DNA of 64,000 nt, from positions 310,001 through 374,000 of the forward strand of contig JAVTVJ010000793.1 in assembly GCA_034509425.1 (NCBI GenBank), in the 5' to 3' direction. Shown here one piece after another: positions 27,201 through 42,200 of the stretch (positions are counted from its first letter, which is position 1; each line of letters begins with the position of its first letter). Made by a program: the position numbers and the translations under genes. The notes under the pieces were generated by a model, which was given only the letters and a program-made list of their open reading frames with translations, did no database searches and had not been told where the DNA came from. The DNA comes from Eopsaltria australis (taxonomy: Eukaryota > Chordata > Aves > Passeriformes > Petroicidae).

Positions 27201-30200
27201 TGAATGTATTAGAAAGATTCAAATCAAAAAGCTATTTAAAGAAAATTGAAAGTTTTTATATGTCTCTGGGGGAAATAACTGCTGTTAGCACTTATCCATG
27301 ACCACCACTGTACTGAAAAAAACCAAACCTTCATTTTGCTGTTTTTCTTATGATATAGATACTAGTTTTTAAATGAGCTTTCAGAATACAGTTTTCAGAG
27401 CTTCATACATTCCCCCCAACTATCTTTTAAGGCTGAAAGTTTTCACATTTTGTCTTTCTTCACCAAACATTTACAGGAACAGCTATGCTGTCCAATATGA
27501 CAATCCTGACAAAGTGGCAAATACATTAACAACCACCAGGGTCTCCAAATGTAAGTTGGTGGTAAAGACAAACTTATTTACCATATTAATTAAATGGCCT
27601 ATTTAACATGGAATATCAATTCTCTAATCACATATCATTTGAACTTCTTATTTCAATTAGCAACCCTAAAGTCTACTAGAGACCCTACTGTTCTAGGATC
27701 ATTAAGAACATTTTCATTATCTGTCAAATGAGGGAGTAAAAGGCAGAAACTGCAAATACTCTCAGGAGTAGGCCTCTACCCTACTTAGGAGATGATTAGG
27801 GAGGAAGCAGCAGTAGTTCTCATTAGTTGCTTAGCAATGAAACATCCCCCTCTGAAACAAGAAATGAACAAAGCAACAGAGGTGTTGCCATGCAAATGAG
27901 TAAATAGATAGTCTATCATCCCCTCAAGGATAATCTGTCCTTCATTAAAACTAATCGATCTGGATTAATACACCAATGGACATTTTGCACAGACAAGGGA
28001 GGAAGAATCCACTGTACGTAGCCCCATTGAAGTAGCCAGACAACACATTGTTCAAGTTTACATACACAACACTTAAATTTTCACTGTATGTGTGTACAAT
28101 ACATAAAAGTACAGGAAAACAGTTTTAATTCAAATCAGATTAACGTTGTCATTTTTTCTGTTAAAGCTTACCTTTTATATCCATAGTTATACCCAAGTTA
28201 TTAGTGACTTATTATTAATAGTCAGTCTTTCTCTTAATGGTTATAATAACTTAAATACAAATCTGTAAATTTAATATTTAACCCACATCTAAGTTGTTTA
28301 TGTTTTCAAAAGTATATTCACACATAAAGCCACAAACTCAACATAAATGGAACTGATGACACTACCATTGTTACTAATGTTGTAAGTCTCAGAAGAGCAG
28401 AGTTCTTAACCAGAGAAATTTAATTAGTGCTGTCTTAATTTTCAGATCCTAATTCCAGGATGCCATTATTTCAGTCACACACATTGTTTAATAGGTTCCC
28501 CATATTTTAATTTCCCCCCAACTGATTTTAAAATATACGTGTTTCATGGATTACTTTTTTTGTTTTGCTGAGGTCTTTTCCTGCAGGGCAGGCATAGTTG
28601 GGTTTTTTGTTTTGCTTTCTTGTTTTGCTGCTGTTGTCCAGTCCATATATACAATTTAAACTTTTCACAAAAAACATTAATTAAAAGAGAAAGGGAAAAT
28701 TAAACAGTGAATACTTCTTAAGCCAAAAATCAAGTTTGTTTCCGAACTTCACTGACTACTTAAAATCTGGTTGCTTCTCAGCTTATATTTAAAGCAGAAC
28801 AGATCTATAATTACACACATTTATGATAAAATTAATGTATAAAATTATGATTTGATTAGCTCATCCAAACTCTTAGAATAAAATGAAAATGATGCTTCAA
28901 AACCAATACTAATTCATAATTCAGTATTAAGACAAATCTTACCTATGTATTCACAAATGAAGACTACAAAAAAAGGAGTAACAAGATCATTTATGCCTTG
29001 AACATATCCACTGGCTGGATGACGTATTGCCCAGATAAACAAAATCCTTTCAAAGATCTGAAAAAGAGTTAAAGAAACTATCAATTTAATTTAACAAGTG
29101 ATAAGCACATTTTAAACAAGACACTTGTAAATTATCATAACATCATAGAATTACTGAATATCCTGAGTTGAAAGGGACCCATCAGGACCACTGACTCTAA
29201 CTCCTGGCCCTGTGCAGGACGCCCCAGGAATCACTCGGTGTGACTGAGAGCGTTGTCCAAACACTTCTTGAACTCTGTCAGGCTTGGTGTTATGACCACT
29301 TCCCTGGGGAGTCTGTTCCGCTGTTCAGCCATCTCAGACTGAAAAATCTTTTCCTGATACCCAACCTAAACCTCCCTGACTCAGCTTTGTGCCATTTTCT
29401 GGAGTGCTGGTCATGAGAGTGAAGAGATCGGTACCTGCCCATCTGCTTCCCCTCATGAGGATGTTGAAAACCTTCTTGCAGACAAATTTAGTATCATGGA
29501 ATTAAGTAGTATTAAAAATATGCACACTACGGCATAAATGTATTAGCATGTTAAAACCAACCTAGCATGTATGTCAGTTACAGTAGTTAATACAAAGTAG
29601 CTCTTATTCACCGAAGTTTTTCCAGTAATATAAAATTCCTCTTTTCTCAAGGGAAAGAAATATTAAATGATCTTCCCATATTTTTTCATCTCTTTGAAAG
29701 AAGTATTCTACTAATGCAGTACTCTATTTATTCCTAAGTAACAGAAAGAAAGACTTGATATAGTTTAGATTTTTTTAATAACATTCCCATAAAAAGAGAT
29801 TCCACAACAGTTCAGCTTGCCTAATACTGCAGTGTGGAGTTTTACACTCTAGACATCTGCATAGGTTAATGAAAAACCTGAAACAATCAGGAAATGTAGA
29901 AATAAGGCAACTGCCTGCCATATCACAGAACCTCACTCTCTCAACTCTATAAACTGAAGCTTGCTTAGGATCTGCAAAAGCTCATGAGGCCACACCAAAT
30001 CTCAGCATGAGAAGAGAGCAAGGAAATCATGGAACTTTTTTCTGACTCCATTTAGGTCTGTGACAGGCTGTATTTCCTCTCAATTACCTTTCTGAAGATA
30101 TTATGGGCCTTTGAAGGCTGCAAATAAGCAGAAGAGTGAAAGCTACTACATGCTTTGTCCTAACTACAGACACTCAAATGGGGATACATAATCTTCTGAA

Positions 30201-33200
30201 ACAAAAGAATGTTTGCTCAACAAACTATGTTGCTCTTCAGATCTAGCCTCAATAATAAAAAAAAAGGAGAAATTTTGGAAGGACCCAAATAATTCTGGGG
30301 TTTGCTGCAACTCCAGAAATCAGTGAATGCTCAGGCTTCAAGAAAGTCGGTGAAAGACCTGCCCTGAAAAGATGCAATAGGTGGAGGAAGTCTAGTTGTG
30401 GAGTCAAGATTATTTAATTCAATCTCACTGTAAGTTTTTGTTAGATTAAGAAGTTGACTGTTTTAATTCAATTTTAAATAAAATCTTATTATTTATTTTA
30501 GAAGTCTTCTTGTAGTAATTTTTAAGTAAGGAAAGGTCTCAGCATAAAGGACTCACATTCTGGTGCTTGAAATTCCCATCACAGGCTTCCACATAAGTTA
30601 CCTGAAGCCAAAGCGTATTTGCACCTTTTGCTTTGAAAACAAGTCCCAAATATCAACATCTATCCTTCTCCTACAGGCTTCCTTTTGAGAGTCAACTGTC
30701 CTCCAGGTTTAGTTTCCCTGGCTGAAAATTCACAGAACAGGGGAGACAGACAACAAAAGCAAGTACAAGAAGTTTTGGTGGGCACTGAAATACAAGCCTT
30801 AAGACAGCTCACGTCTGATCCATTACAACCACAACTGAGATTCAGTTTTTGCTCAGTGTGATTTCAGAGATTAGGCAAAAAGGAAAGTATTCACTAGCAA
30901 ATTCTCCATAGAAGCCTCTTGTTTCCATTTGCCAAGATTCTTATTCCTTTAGCTACAGATTCTTGGTTGTAGTCCTGTCACCTCATGCATTTTAACAAGA
31001 GCTGCGTATTAAACAAAAAAAAAAAAAAACCAACCTCTGCCCTTTAAGCAATAGCCAGTGGTGTTTCACTGTCTATAAATAACTGCATTAAGATTTCACA
31101 CTCAGCCATTTACAACATTTACATAATCATACTCTGATGAAATTACAGTTGTTTACACAATATTATTGGAAAACTGACTATCTAGCAAGGTTAGTTGGCT
31201 CACAGCCACTCTGCCTGCTTCTGTCCATTGTCACTTCTACTTTCAGCAACAGTAATTTCTCAGCATTATCAGTTATCATTCTGCGTGTCACTTCTGAAAA
31301 AGGAATGTTTAACATATTGCAAATACAAACAACTTTCTCAAAAAACAAATATCAGAATGAGCTGAGTAGAGAAACCTATTAAAGCAGCAATTGCAGAACA
31401 TAAAACACGGTTATGCAGTAGGCTAAATAAAAAACTCATGGTGTGATGGGGTTACAAAATATGCACAGTCAACAACCAACCAAAAAACCACAGCAATTCA
31501 GTAAGAACAATCAGTCAAAATGTCCACTGCAGAAACTATAAACATAGTGGTTTTTCATGGAGCCATGTCTCAAGTCAAACAATTCACAAATTTATACCAC
31601 CAACCTTTCGTTTCCTCAGAACCTGATAAGAAACACAGTCTGCATTGCAAATTGAGAAGCCTATGGATTTTAAAATGTTTTTATAATCCAGGTATGACAA
31701 CTAAGATGGGGGTGATGTCTGTATTTGTTTGGGGGTGTTATATTTTGAGCAAGAAGCACCACTTAGTGAGTGATGGCACATCAGCTTTAATATCCCCAAA
31801 TGCTTCTAATCAGAAATTCAAATACACACTGAAATAGCATTTTCAATTTCCTAACCATTTTCATAAAGTTTCATTTACTGTTCTGAATCAAAAAAACTGA
31901 GCACTGAAAACCTGAACAGCAGACTGATTTAAGTTTCTATACAACAGTCATGACTGTGCTCAAATAGGACTCATTAAAAAGGTCATTTTCCCAAAAGGAT
32001 CCCTTCTTGATTTCCAAACCAGCAACAAAAAGTGGAATTATTTTTCTACTATGGACCACTATATCTCATGAGATGTCATTACCAATCTATTATTCTCCTT
32101 TGAAGTTGACTCTCATTCACAATTATGGCAAGAATTATATTCATATACATAAAGAGAAGAATCCATCAGCTTAAATGAAGGTTTTGAATTACTTGTGGGT
32201 TTTGCCACCTCAGAGGAACTTCAAAACTTCAAAAGCCTTAAGCATTTGAAAATTTGCTTTTTGTTTTCTAAGTAAAAAAAAAAGAAAAGAGAGAAGGACA
32301 AAACTGTAAACTATTTTAAATTGGGCGGTTTTCATGAAATTATTATGTATAATATGCAAGCATAGATGGGAAATACACAGCCATGTGCTTTCCATTTCAA
32401 CAAAATTCAGTTAAAGATAAAGCAAGAAAAGATAATAAATTAGACCAGTCCATGTCAGCTAATCAACTTTATTAAAACTAAATAATAAGTAGCCTTTAAA
32501 ATAACTTGATGGCACTATATGAAAGACCACCCCTAACTCCTCTGTTCTCCTCTATCAGGGCCACTATTAAGTAATTTTTAATCCTTTAAATCTTTGCTCC
32601 AACATTACCTTCCCTTCACTCAAGATCCATAGAACTCCCATTAAAAATAAACACTTCAGACTGATTTTAAAAGGAACACATAATACGTAGTTATTTCCAC
32701 ACATCAGATTCAAAACATCTTTTTCTAAATTGCAACATTTTATTACGGAAATCAAACTCTGAGTTCAGATAAGAAATTAACACAGCCTTATTAACTCTAA
32801 TTAAAAGTTCTTTGGCAACAGAGACTGATACCACCAAGAACAGCAAAAATCTTGGAATAGTAGCTTTTGGAAATCTAAATCAGGAGACTGTGAGGTTTAT
32901 ACACATGCTGTCTTTCTGAAGCCTTAACCAGTGCTTCTGTCCAGTTCCATCAACTACAGTCTCTTCACCTCATTCTGTGTGAGATTATTACAAGTAGTGA
33001 TATCATTACTCTAAATCTTTGCAGCATCATAAATATGCACAAAACTCACCATAATATTCTAAACAACAGTTTTGCACACAGTGTCATCCTTTGAAACCTG
33101 CCTTTGACCCTTACTCGGATTCCCTTCTCCTCTTTATAGCCCTTGCCATCTTGCCTTAAAAAGGGGGGAGTGACTGTTGCTCACCAGAGACCAACACCAT

Positions 33201-36200
33201 CTTTTCTCTCTCTAGAAGGGCCAGTTCTGTGAACAACACAACCTATTTGCATGGGGCCCTGGGAGTAGGGACAGATCCTTGTGGGGCTGAAGGTGCTATG
33301 GTTGGTCTCCAGAAACCCAGAAAGCAAGAGAAAGAAACAACAGAGGAATTGGATGCCATGACCCTTTCACCATGTTTTGTACAATGGCATGAAGCAAGTA
33401 GTGTTTGGTTAAGATCAGAGAGAGAGTAAAAGACAGATGCAAGCCCATCCTCCTAGTAGCCCATTGATCTAATTAATTTCTTTAATAGTTTATTTCCTAC
33501 TGGTATTGTTTATTTCTTGTCCCTTGATTTTACTTGAATCCTCCTTGATTCATCCCTATAACAGCCCAGGTAAAACATCACTGTGTAGAAAGCAGGTGGA
33601 AAGCCCTATATGTTGTCTTTTTTTTTTTTTTTTGTGGTAACACTGTACTAGGCTATTTCTTCAAACCAATTCTCCAACGTGTGGAAGAGTACTGCCATTA
33701 AACAAATAATTGGAACAGCAGAAAGCCAAATGAAAGCTAGTCCTGCATTTAAGTTCTCATAATAAACTATCAGATCATGTTGTATTTGGATCTATAATTC
33801 TATGAACAGAAGCTACATGGAAGTACATTTGAAGGTCTAACTAGAATCATTAGAAAGGAGAACAAGTTGAAGAATTACATCAAATAACTGGAAGAGGATA
33901 ATCCACACCATCTATTTAAGACCTATATACTTAAAAATTAAAAGTCCCCATGAGATTTGATTCCTCAACAATACAGGCCAATTGGATTAATATAGTTACC
34001 ATTAATCACATATTTAATCACATTATTATATATTTACATTAATTATATAGGTACAGCAGTAGTAAAACCATTTAAACAGAGTTCTCAACACACAAAACTT
34101 ACAAGGAAGCAAAATCAGATAAGGCATTCAAACCAGTTGTGCTACAAATTCAAATAGGAGAATTTCCCAAGTGGAACACTCTAAAAATTTTCAGACCTTA
34201 AATGATTTTGACAAATACATGGAACCACAGGACTGTGGTTTGGATTACTTAAAAAACATAGTATTAACAAAATATATGAATGGAAAAAACGGGGAAAAAA
34301 CCCTCAGTGGCACAAGACCACAATTAAAACTGACATATTCAATACAGGAAATTAATGAGGTGCCTTCGCTTTTATTACTCATACTTACACTGCTATTCTT
34401 AGCCTCTACTTATATATCCTCATTTTTTACTTCTTTAACCTAGTTCTGAAGTCAAAATAGCAAGTGTAATTAAATTAATTATTAATCAAACTGTGATGTC
34501 AGATTCACTAATAAAATGTTTCCTCTTACAAAAAGAAAATATTGTATTCTTACCTCTGTTACTTTGGGCTGAAGTCTTAAAACTTCAGGACTCATGCGTG
34601 GTATATCTATATGGATCTAATTAGACAAAGAAGAATACTGTAGAAGGAACCAACAGCACATTTTCTAAACAACATAAAACTTAAAATAATTCTATTGGTT
34701 TACACTGTTAGTTGCAATCCCATTGTATCATTACTTTAGAGAAAACATGAATTTTTACTGTATTTCAAAACATGCAGCCAAATCTTTAACTTAATCTTTC
34801 AATGAAGCAAAATTTAAAAATACATATGTTTCTATTCACATTCTAGGAGCCTTATACCACATTTTAATTATTTGCAAATTATAACCATATTGGGAGTACT
34901 CAATACCTTAGGGTAATTTGAGTAAACACATACTACTGCTTCTGTGAGGGCATATTCAACTGCCACTGTCGTAGAATCATTTAGGTCGGAAAACACCTGC
35001 AAGATCATCAAGACCAAAACTCCAAAGGCAAAAGCAGAGTTTAGCACCTATTTTAATGTATTTGACAATCAAGAAGAGAGCACAAAAATACCAATATTTC
35101 TTAAATTTTTATTCCAAACTTCACAAAGGAGTTCTACGCAACAGATTGCTCAAGAGATGACACTGAGTTCCATTTACAAGCCTTACGTTAGCAATGCTGC
35201 ATACTTCTTGCTACTAAAGATTAGTCCTAAACCTGAAAGGAAGATATTAGCTGCTTCTGTCCCAAGGAAGGCTAAAGTATCAGTCTATACTTAGTGTTAC
35301 AAACTATTCATTTCAATACAAAACTTGAAGAAAAGTTATCTGCTTATCTGGGTGAGTTTGAAAGTTTGACACCCCTATGTTTATTGCACATCATATACAG
35401 TTTCAACTTCTTAAACAGAAGTATGGAGAAAGAAAGAAACAGTCACTGTTACACTTTTCCTGTCCATCTTCACTCATTTGAATGAGGGTCTGAGCAGGAG
35501 ATGAAATATTTGAAAATACAACTATTTTTAAACAGAAAACTACGGCAACACTAATGCTGACACTACAGGAAATCCACTATTTCGAATTTCTAACCAAAAC
35601 TACTTCACAATTTTGCTTCTAAAATTTAGGAAAATTATTAGAGAGTAGCCTATCAGGTAAGATTGAACAAACAGAGAAAAACAGTAGCCAAGTTCAAAAC
35701 TAATCTCAAAGTCCTTTAGCAAGTGCTCTGTAGATTAAGGTCAATTCAATAGGTGCTGTACCTGTCTGTAAGTATCTTGGTGGTTTTCATCATTTCTGGA
35801 ATCATAGTATTGTTCAACAAATGCAAAATACTCTTTGCGTTTTCTTTGTAAAGTGCTTTCTCTTCGGTCCACATTTGCAGGAAGATAGCCCTGAAAAAAC
35901 AGTGAAATGAGAAGAATTACTCTCTGCCTTACAAAAAGCACTGCTGGACTCGATTACATGTGACAGGAAATCTAATAAACTGATGTGGTTACATGTACTT
36001 CTACACAAATCTAAATAATCCTTTACTAAACTATTTTTCTAATCACTCCAGCTGGTCCAAAAATCAGATAGAAACATCTTATAAAGACAGCTGCTTTTTT
36101 TTTTTTTTACTGCCTTTTTTTTTCTACAAAATGCAATTTCTCATCAGAAATACTAAGATGGTGTTGATGTTGACTTTAGAGAAGAAAAGCTTAAATAAGT

Positions 36201-39200
36201 TCAGGTAAATTTAATAACATTTGAGTTCCTCAATTTCTAGTGGCCAGTACTGGAGTAATTTTACTAATTTTTTAAAAAATGTGTATTAATTCAGTTGCCT
36301 GCACGTAGGAATTATATACATTAGCAAGGCTAAGATTCAATATTAGAAAAAATTTCTTAATGGAAAGGATTACCAAGCATCGGAACAGGCTGCCTGAGGA
36401 AGTGGCTGAGTCACCATTCCTGGAGGTGTTTAAAAAATGTGCAGATGTGGCCGTTAGGGACATGGTTTAGTGGTGGACGTGGCAGTGCTTGGTTTATGGT
36501 TGGATTACACAACCTTAAAGGTCCTTTCCATCCTATACAACTCTATGATTTTATATTAAAATAATGGAAAATATTATTCCTGTACACTTTAATTGCTTAG
36601 TTTATAATGACAACAGAATAAGTACAAGCTATTTTACATTCCAGATACCTTAGGAGGTACTTTCTTTGGCAAAATGAATTCCATTAAGATACATAGACTT
36701 GTGTCTGATTCCAGGTACTTTAAATCCCACCAGCTTAACTTTTGCCTAAAGACTTTGTCTGACATTTAATATCCTGCCCCAGTGTTTTGTATTAAATATT
36801 GAATTCTGCCACGCATTTACTCTCAACAGTTGTGGTTTCTTCCCTGTAGGATATCTTAAGTTGGTTGCATTAGAAAAGAATTCATTTGTGAGATCAAATG
36901 TGCGTGTTTGAAGGACACCAATACTTTCTCAGCAAGTCTTTTTGCCATTATTCAGTTTCAAAGACTGAACTAATCTTTCAATTTGACATTTCATGTTTCC
37001 TGTTCACTTTACAAATTAGGTTTCATTTTTAAAAGTTGGGAAGGCTTGCAGCGTATCAGCAGCAAATAAATTGGTGGAGAGTTTAATCCTTTTATTCATT
37101 AATTTCCTCCAAAGGTTTTAGCAAACCTATCTTTAGTTTTGTTATTCAAAAGAGAAGAGAACCTGTACAGTTCTTCTTGCTGTTTAGGTACAGTGTACTT
37201 AACATTTTTTGCTATATTTTAAAAATAAATCATGTCTTTTTTTCTATATACTGTTACCAGTAGACATGCATAACATCAACAGAGTATTATATTGAAAAAC
37301 TGTCTTCATCAAACACTTGTTAACATTATTCATCTACTGACTATGTAACATTTATCTCAATTTATCAGTTTCTTAAATCATATTTTTAAAATTCCAATTT
37401 CCATGCTGGTTTTACAAACAAGACAATCATCATCTGCCTCAGATACTACAAAGTGTACTCCATTCCCTGAAAAAAATTAATTTTGTGCTTTTTAAATAAG
37501 ACTTTTGAATGAGGACCACATAATACGTAAGAAATCACGGCAGGACTTACTAAAGAAAAGCTAAGAATTTTCAAAATACTGCCACTTGGAGGCAGGAAAA
37601 AAAAGAAAAAAAAAAAAGCCAGATTTTCATAAGTCTCCTACTCAAAAAAAATCCACTTAATTCCTAAAGTATAAAAAAAAGTCTGAAAGCAGGTTTTTGC
37701 AGAGGCATGGCAAGATGAAGTTGCAGATTGAACTGAAATAGATCCTGAACTGGAGTTGTTAAAGCAACAGAACAAGAGAACTCTACACGGGCATTTTTCT
37801 AGACCAGGAACACTAAACTAAAATCAACTTATGAAATTAAGTTAAAGCTCCTGGAAAGACCATGTTCTTACTAGAAAGCACGAGGAGTCAGCTTATTTTA
37901 TATTTTTCTAATTGGCATAATTTTGATTCTCTAAACTTCAGTGTCAGTCTTCTGATTCAGAACTTTAAAAAATGCTTATGCTTTAGCTTACTATGTTTCA
38001 AAGTCAACTTTGAGTTAGTCATAATTTTTCTTACTTCTGGTATTTTAAAACAGACATCCTAAATCTCAAGAGAAAATATGGCTTTTTTACTACCAAAATC
38101 ACATACAACTTTGGAAACAGAACTAAAATAAATTGCAAGCTCCATATTTAATTTCAATTACAGCAGGATATTTGAATATCCACCATTAAGCTGCATCTGC
38201 ATTTAGCATTAGAAAGAACTAAACTGCAAATTTAGTAGAACTCATCAGCAAGAGAGACTCTTTCAGTCACTGGAAATCAGTGTCAATCTGAAGTAAATAC
38301 TTTGCATTCCCTATGGAATTATTCTATAAAAAGCAAAGCTATTTAAGTCTACTCTCTGAAAAATTCAATAGTGCTAAACTGGTGTGTGTGTATAATTCAG
38401 AATTTTAAACAGATCTTAAATGCATGAAGATTTGCTGAGAAAGTGTCTTTCACAGCCTCTGGAGAGTAGACATCATGAGAGTTCTGCTTCTTTTTAATAC
38501 AAACATCCTCATAAACCTTCTTCTAACCACAGGCAGACGAACAACAGCTAAAATGCTTAACTGTTTGTCATCACAAGCATTATAGCTGAAAAGACTGACA
38601 AGAAAAACACCTCTATGAAGAATAAACTGTATTTTTGCAGAAGAACCTTTTTAAACATAGTGCAAACACCAAGATAAAGAAAATCCTCTCCTGTAACACC
38701 AAACCCAGTGAATCATGAATTCCCACAAGCTTCTCTCTGATGCCCAACTGAAACACCTCTGTGTGCTGTTCCACGGTACTTCAGTCAATCTGCTCTCAAG
38801 CTACAGCCATTGCAAAATCCTCTGGCCACTGGGAAAAGATCAGAGTGCTCAGATAGCCAAAAACTCACACCACAAAAAAGTGATTAGCTTTTTAATGAGG
38901 CTGTCTCTCTGAACTGACTCACAGGTCTGACATCAGGAGTCAATGCCACAACTTAATTGACACAGTGATTCAGAGTTGTTCATCTTAAAGCACTATAGAA
39001 GAATCAGCCAAAAAAACCTATAGATCCTATCACTGTTTTTCCTCACTACAGAGTTAATCTTTTCTTGTAGTTACTTTAATGTGAAGCCAGAATGAAGCTT
39101 TTTGTATGACACTGATAGTCTTTGCTTCCCCTACTGTGTGTCTATTTTCAAGAAAACTATTAAGAATGTATTTGTCTTTGAACTCTCCACCATCCCATCA

Positions 39201-42200
39201 AAACTGGATGAAAGAGGCCACTGTTATCACAAACCTTTCTTTCATAGAAAGCCAGGCTGAAAAATAAAGATACACAGGTGACATGATTTACTACTACTTC
39301 TCATCTCCCTCCTTTCAATTTGATAGATTAATCATGAAATTGAGTAAAAGAACATAACTTCCATTACAATTCAGCAAAAGACACATTTCCAACCATCACT
39401 GATGGATTACAATTCATACAAAATCATTTACAATGCTTGAAAAAGCTATTGCTACTAAATGCAGAGGAAAAACCAAAAAAATTACAACTTACTGAAAGAA
39501 GCTTCCATGCTATTGGACGAACCCGTTTGGGAATGCCAGACCAACTCAATTTTCGCAATTCGTCTATTAAAACACAATGGTTTCATGAGAAGCAAGGAAA
39601 CGACAACCAATTTCCATACACAGATATATTCAAATTAGCACAAAGGTGTTTACAACAATGAAAATCCAGTGAATACAGAAATACAGGGCAATCCTAATGA
39701 ATTAATAAAATACTGGATAATTGCTATCCATAGGGATACCTATGGTAATAGGTACAGAATGTGATAAGGTAGCTCTCTGGAGTACTTCTCAGCATTACTT
39801 TTTGGTATACACGCCTTACATTGCCTCACTTGGCAACTTACTACATAAATGTATTATTCTTCCAAGTACTTTTGAGATACATATGAAAGGAATACAGTGT
39901 ATCAAAGCAGGAAGAGCAGTTGTAATATTATTAAAGTCTACACAAAATAAGGAGCAGCAGTATATGCTTTCAAAAACATTAAGAAGTTCACAGTACTTCT
40001 GCACACTAAATATGAATGGGTGGAGGAAGCACGAAAGCGTGCTTATACACATAACCCCAAGAAATTTCACAGTATCACTACAAATTTCTCCCTTATCCTT
40101 CATCTCAAGGAGTTGAGAGGCATTGGAAGAATAAAAAAGGACCAAAGGATAAGTAATATTAGAAAAATATTACACTACTAGAGTTCAGTGTAAACCGAAG
40201 TCTTGAAGAAACAATGAAAGCAGATCTTGTACAGACTATAAACACAGATTAAGAGATGAATTCAAAAAGTCACAGGCTGGCACAACAAATACACTTCCTT
40301 ATGAGTATACTGTCACTGCAAACACAAAGATTCACTGGGAAAAAGATGCAATAAGCAACTGAAAGAAGTTTAATGTATTGTCATGCTCCAACTGTGATGA
40401 TCACACTCAACATCTGCCCGACACCAACCCCAGACAGCACCTGGTCACATCACTCAACCTTGTTTCTCATTTTTTGATCTTCTTTTTCCAGCACACTTCC
40501 TTTTCTCCACCCCCATCTAACAAAGCACTTCAATTATTTCTTCCCTTCATGTCCCAGCTTTGCTACTGCTATACCCAAATTTGGTGTTTCTGGAATGATT
40601 ATCAGGCACCACTGGTCTTGTAATACTGCACTTCCCTAAGTGATGCCAGTGCTCCTCTCCACGCAATGGCACTGCCTGGGCATCTCTCACACAATTCCCC
40701 CTTTACCACTTATGAAATACTGGCTGGAAATAGGGAGCTACCTACAACTGGTGTCAGCTTCTCACACTGTGGTTTGTTACATACAGCAATTTTTCACATC
40801 ACCTACAGCAGTTCTCCACACCCCAGGGAGTTTGCTCAGCCTCCAAGCAGCTTCAGTATTGGCTTGCAGCCCCTACCACTTCTGCAACAAGCTTCAATTC
40901 CACCCATGATTTGATTCCAAGTAAATCCACATGATACCAAGCCCTACATCATAAGTAACAGTATCACTGGTTATATTCTTCTAAAAGCCAAAAAGGCAGG
41001 AACTGGTCAGAAGACGTAAAGGCAAAATAACCACATAATACACACAAGAGTAGAAAAATAGTATTTCATATAGTTTATGAACAAAAACAATTTAAAAAGA
41101 GATAATATCTACCTTAACTAAACAATCAACAAACTATGAATTTCCCTTCCATCCCAAAGCATGACAGTTAGCTCTAGTTAGTTTAATACCAAGGAAAGCC
41201 CCAAGTCTTCAAAAGCAAAATCTCCAACTGTGCACCTTCCTGCTCTACTATGTCTTGTGCAGTATGTACGAACAAATATGCTTTACTGGATCTAATCTAT
41301 TTGTGTCCAGCTGAATGGAGACTGATCTTGTGTATTATTTATTACTTCCTTACACAATCATTTTGCTCCAGTTCCAAGTTTTGGCTACCTTTACACACAA
41401 TCATACCACTTACAAACTATGTAATGAGTATATGCAGAAGATAGAAAATAAACTGTAATTCAGTAACTACTTTTATTATATTCTAGCAATACATTCTCAA
41501 CTCTATACCCACCGAACCCACAGTAATCTTTCATCTTTCCATTTTTTTCTCCACCCTTAATTTGGCTCAACAGGACTTCATGCCCAAACATGGGTACTAA
41601 TCTCTAACAATAGCCCATGTAAAGAAAATAAAAGTATAAAAAAAGAAAATATGCAAATCTACTGTCACAATCAGAAATGTGACACATGTGATTAAATGAG
41701 TGACAGATTATCCCAAATCACCCAGTACAAAAATTTCACTTACTTTTAAGTAATTCATTTAAGGCCAAAGATAGGAAATACACAAGTAAATTGGAGCACA
41801 GCTTATTTTCCCTCCCCTCCCAGTGCTATTCTGCAATGAACACACATTTCCTTTAATTAGGGATAGCTTGGACTATCATGTTATTCCAAACAATCACACA
41901 TATCCTATGGGACTGGGTTACAAAGGACTGCTCTTTCTGCAAGGAAATCTCAGCACTTGACATGGAAGCAAAAATCAAGGAGAAATCATCTTTTTTTTAA
42001 CAATGTAACACTTATTTGAAACAGATCCTCTATTTATCCATAATGTAGGATTTTGGAGTGAATACATCCCTGCATTCTTCCATGCTGAACACAAATAATT
42101 ATTTATGTTGCTTTGCCACTGCCCTATCCTCTCTGGGAGCTCTTTTTATATGTAGGTTGTCTGCTGGGCTTACAAAATCTTTGGCAATGTTCCTTCTCCC

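Noticed and set aside
34944..35294. 116-codon plus-strand frame in intron 6
   Set aside because: It overlaps a CR1 relic near its start, has no recognisable motif, and is of a length expected by chance in 64 kb.
39721..40145. Overlapping 131- and 109-codon frames on opposite strands
   Set aside because: Neither resembles a known protein, and such lengths are near the chance maximum for this much DNA.
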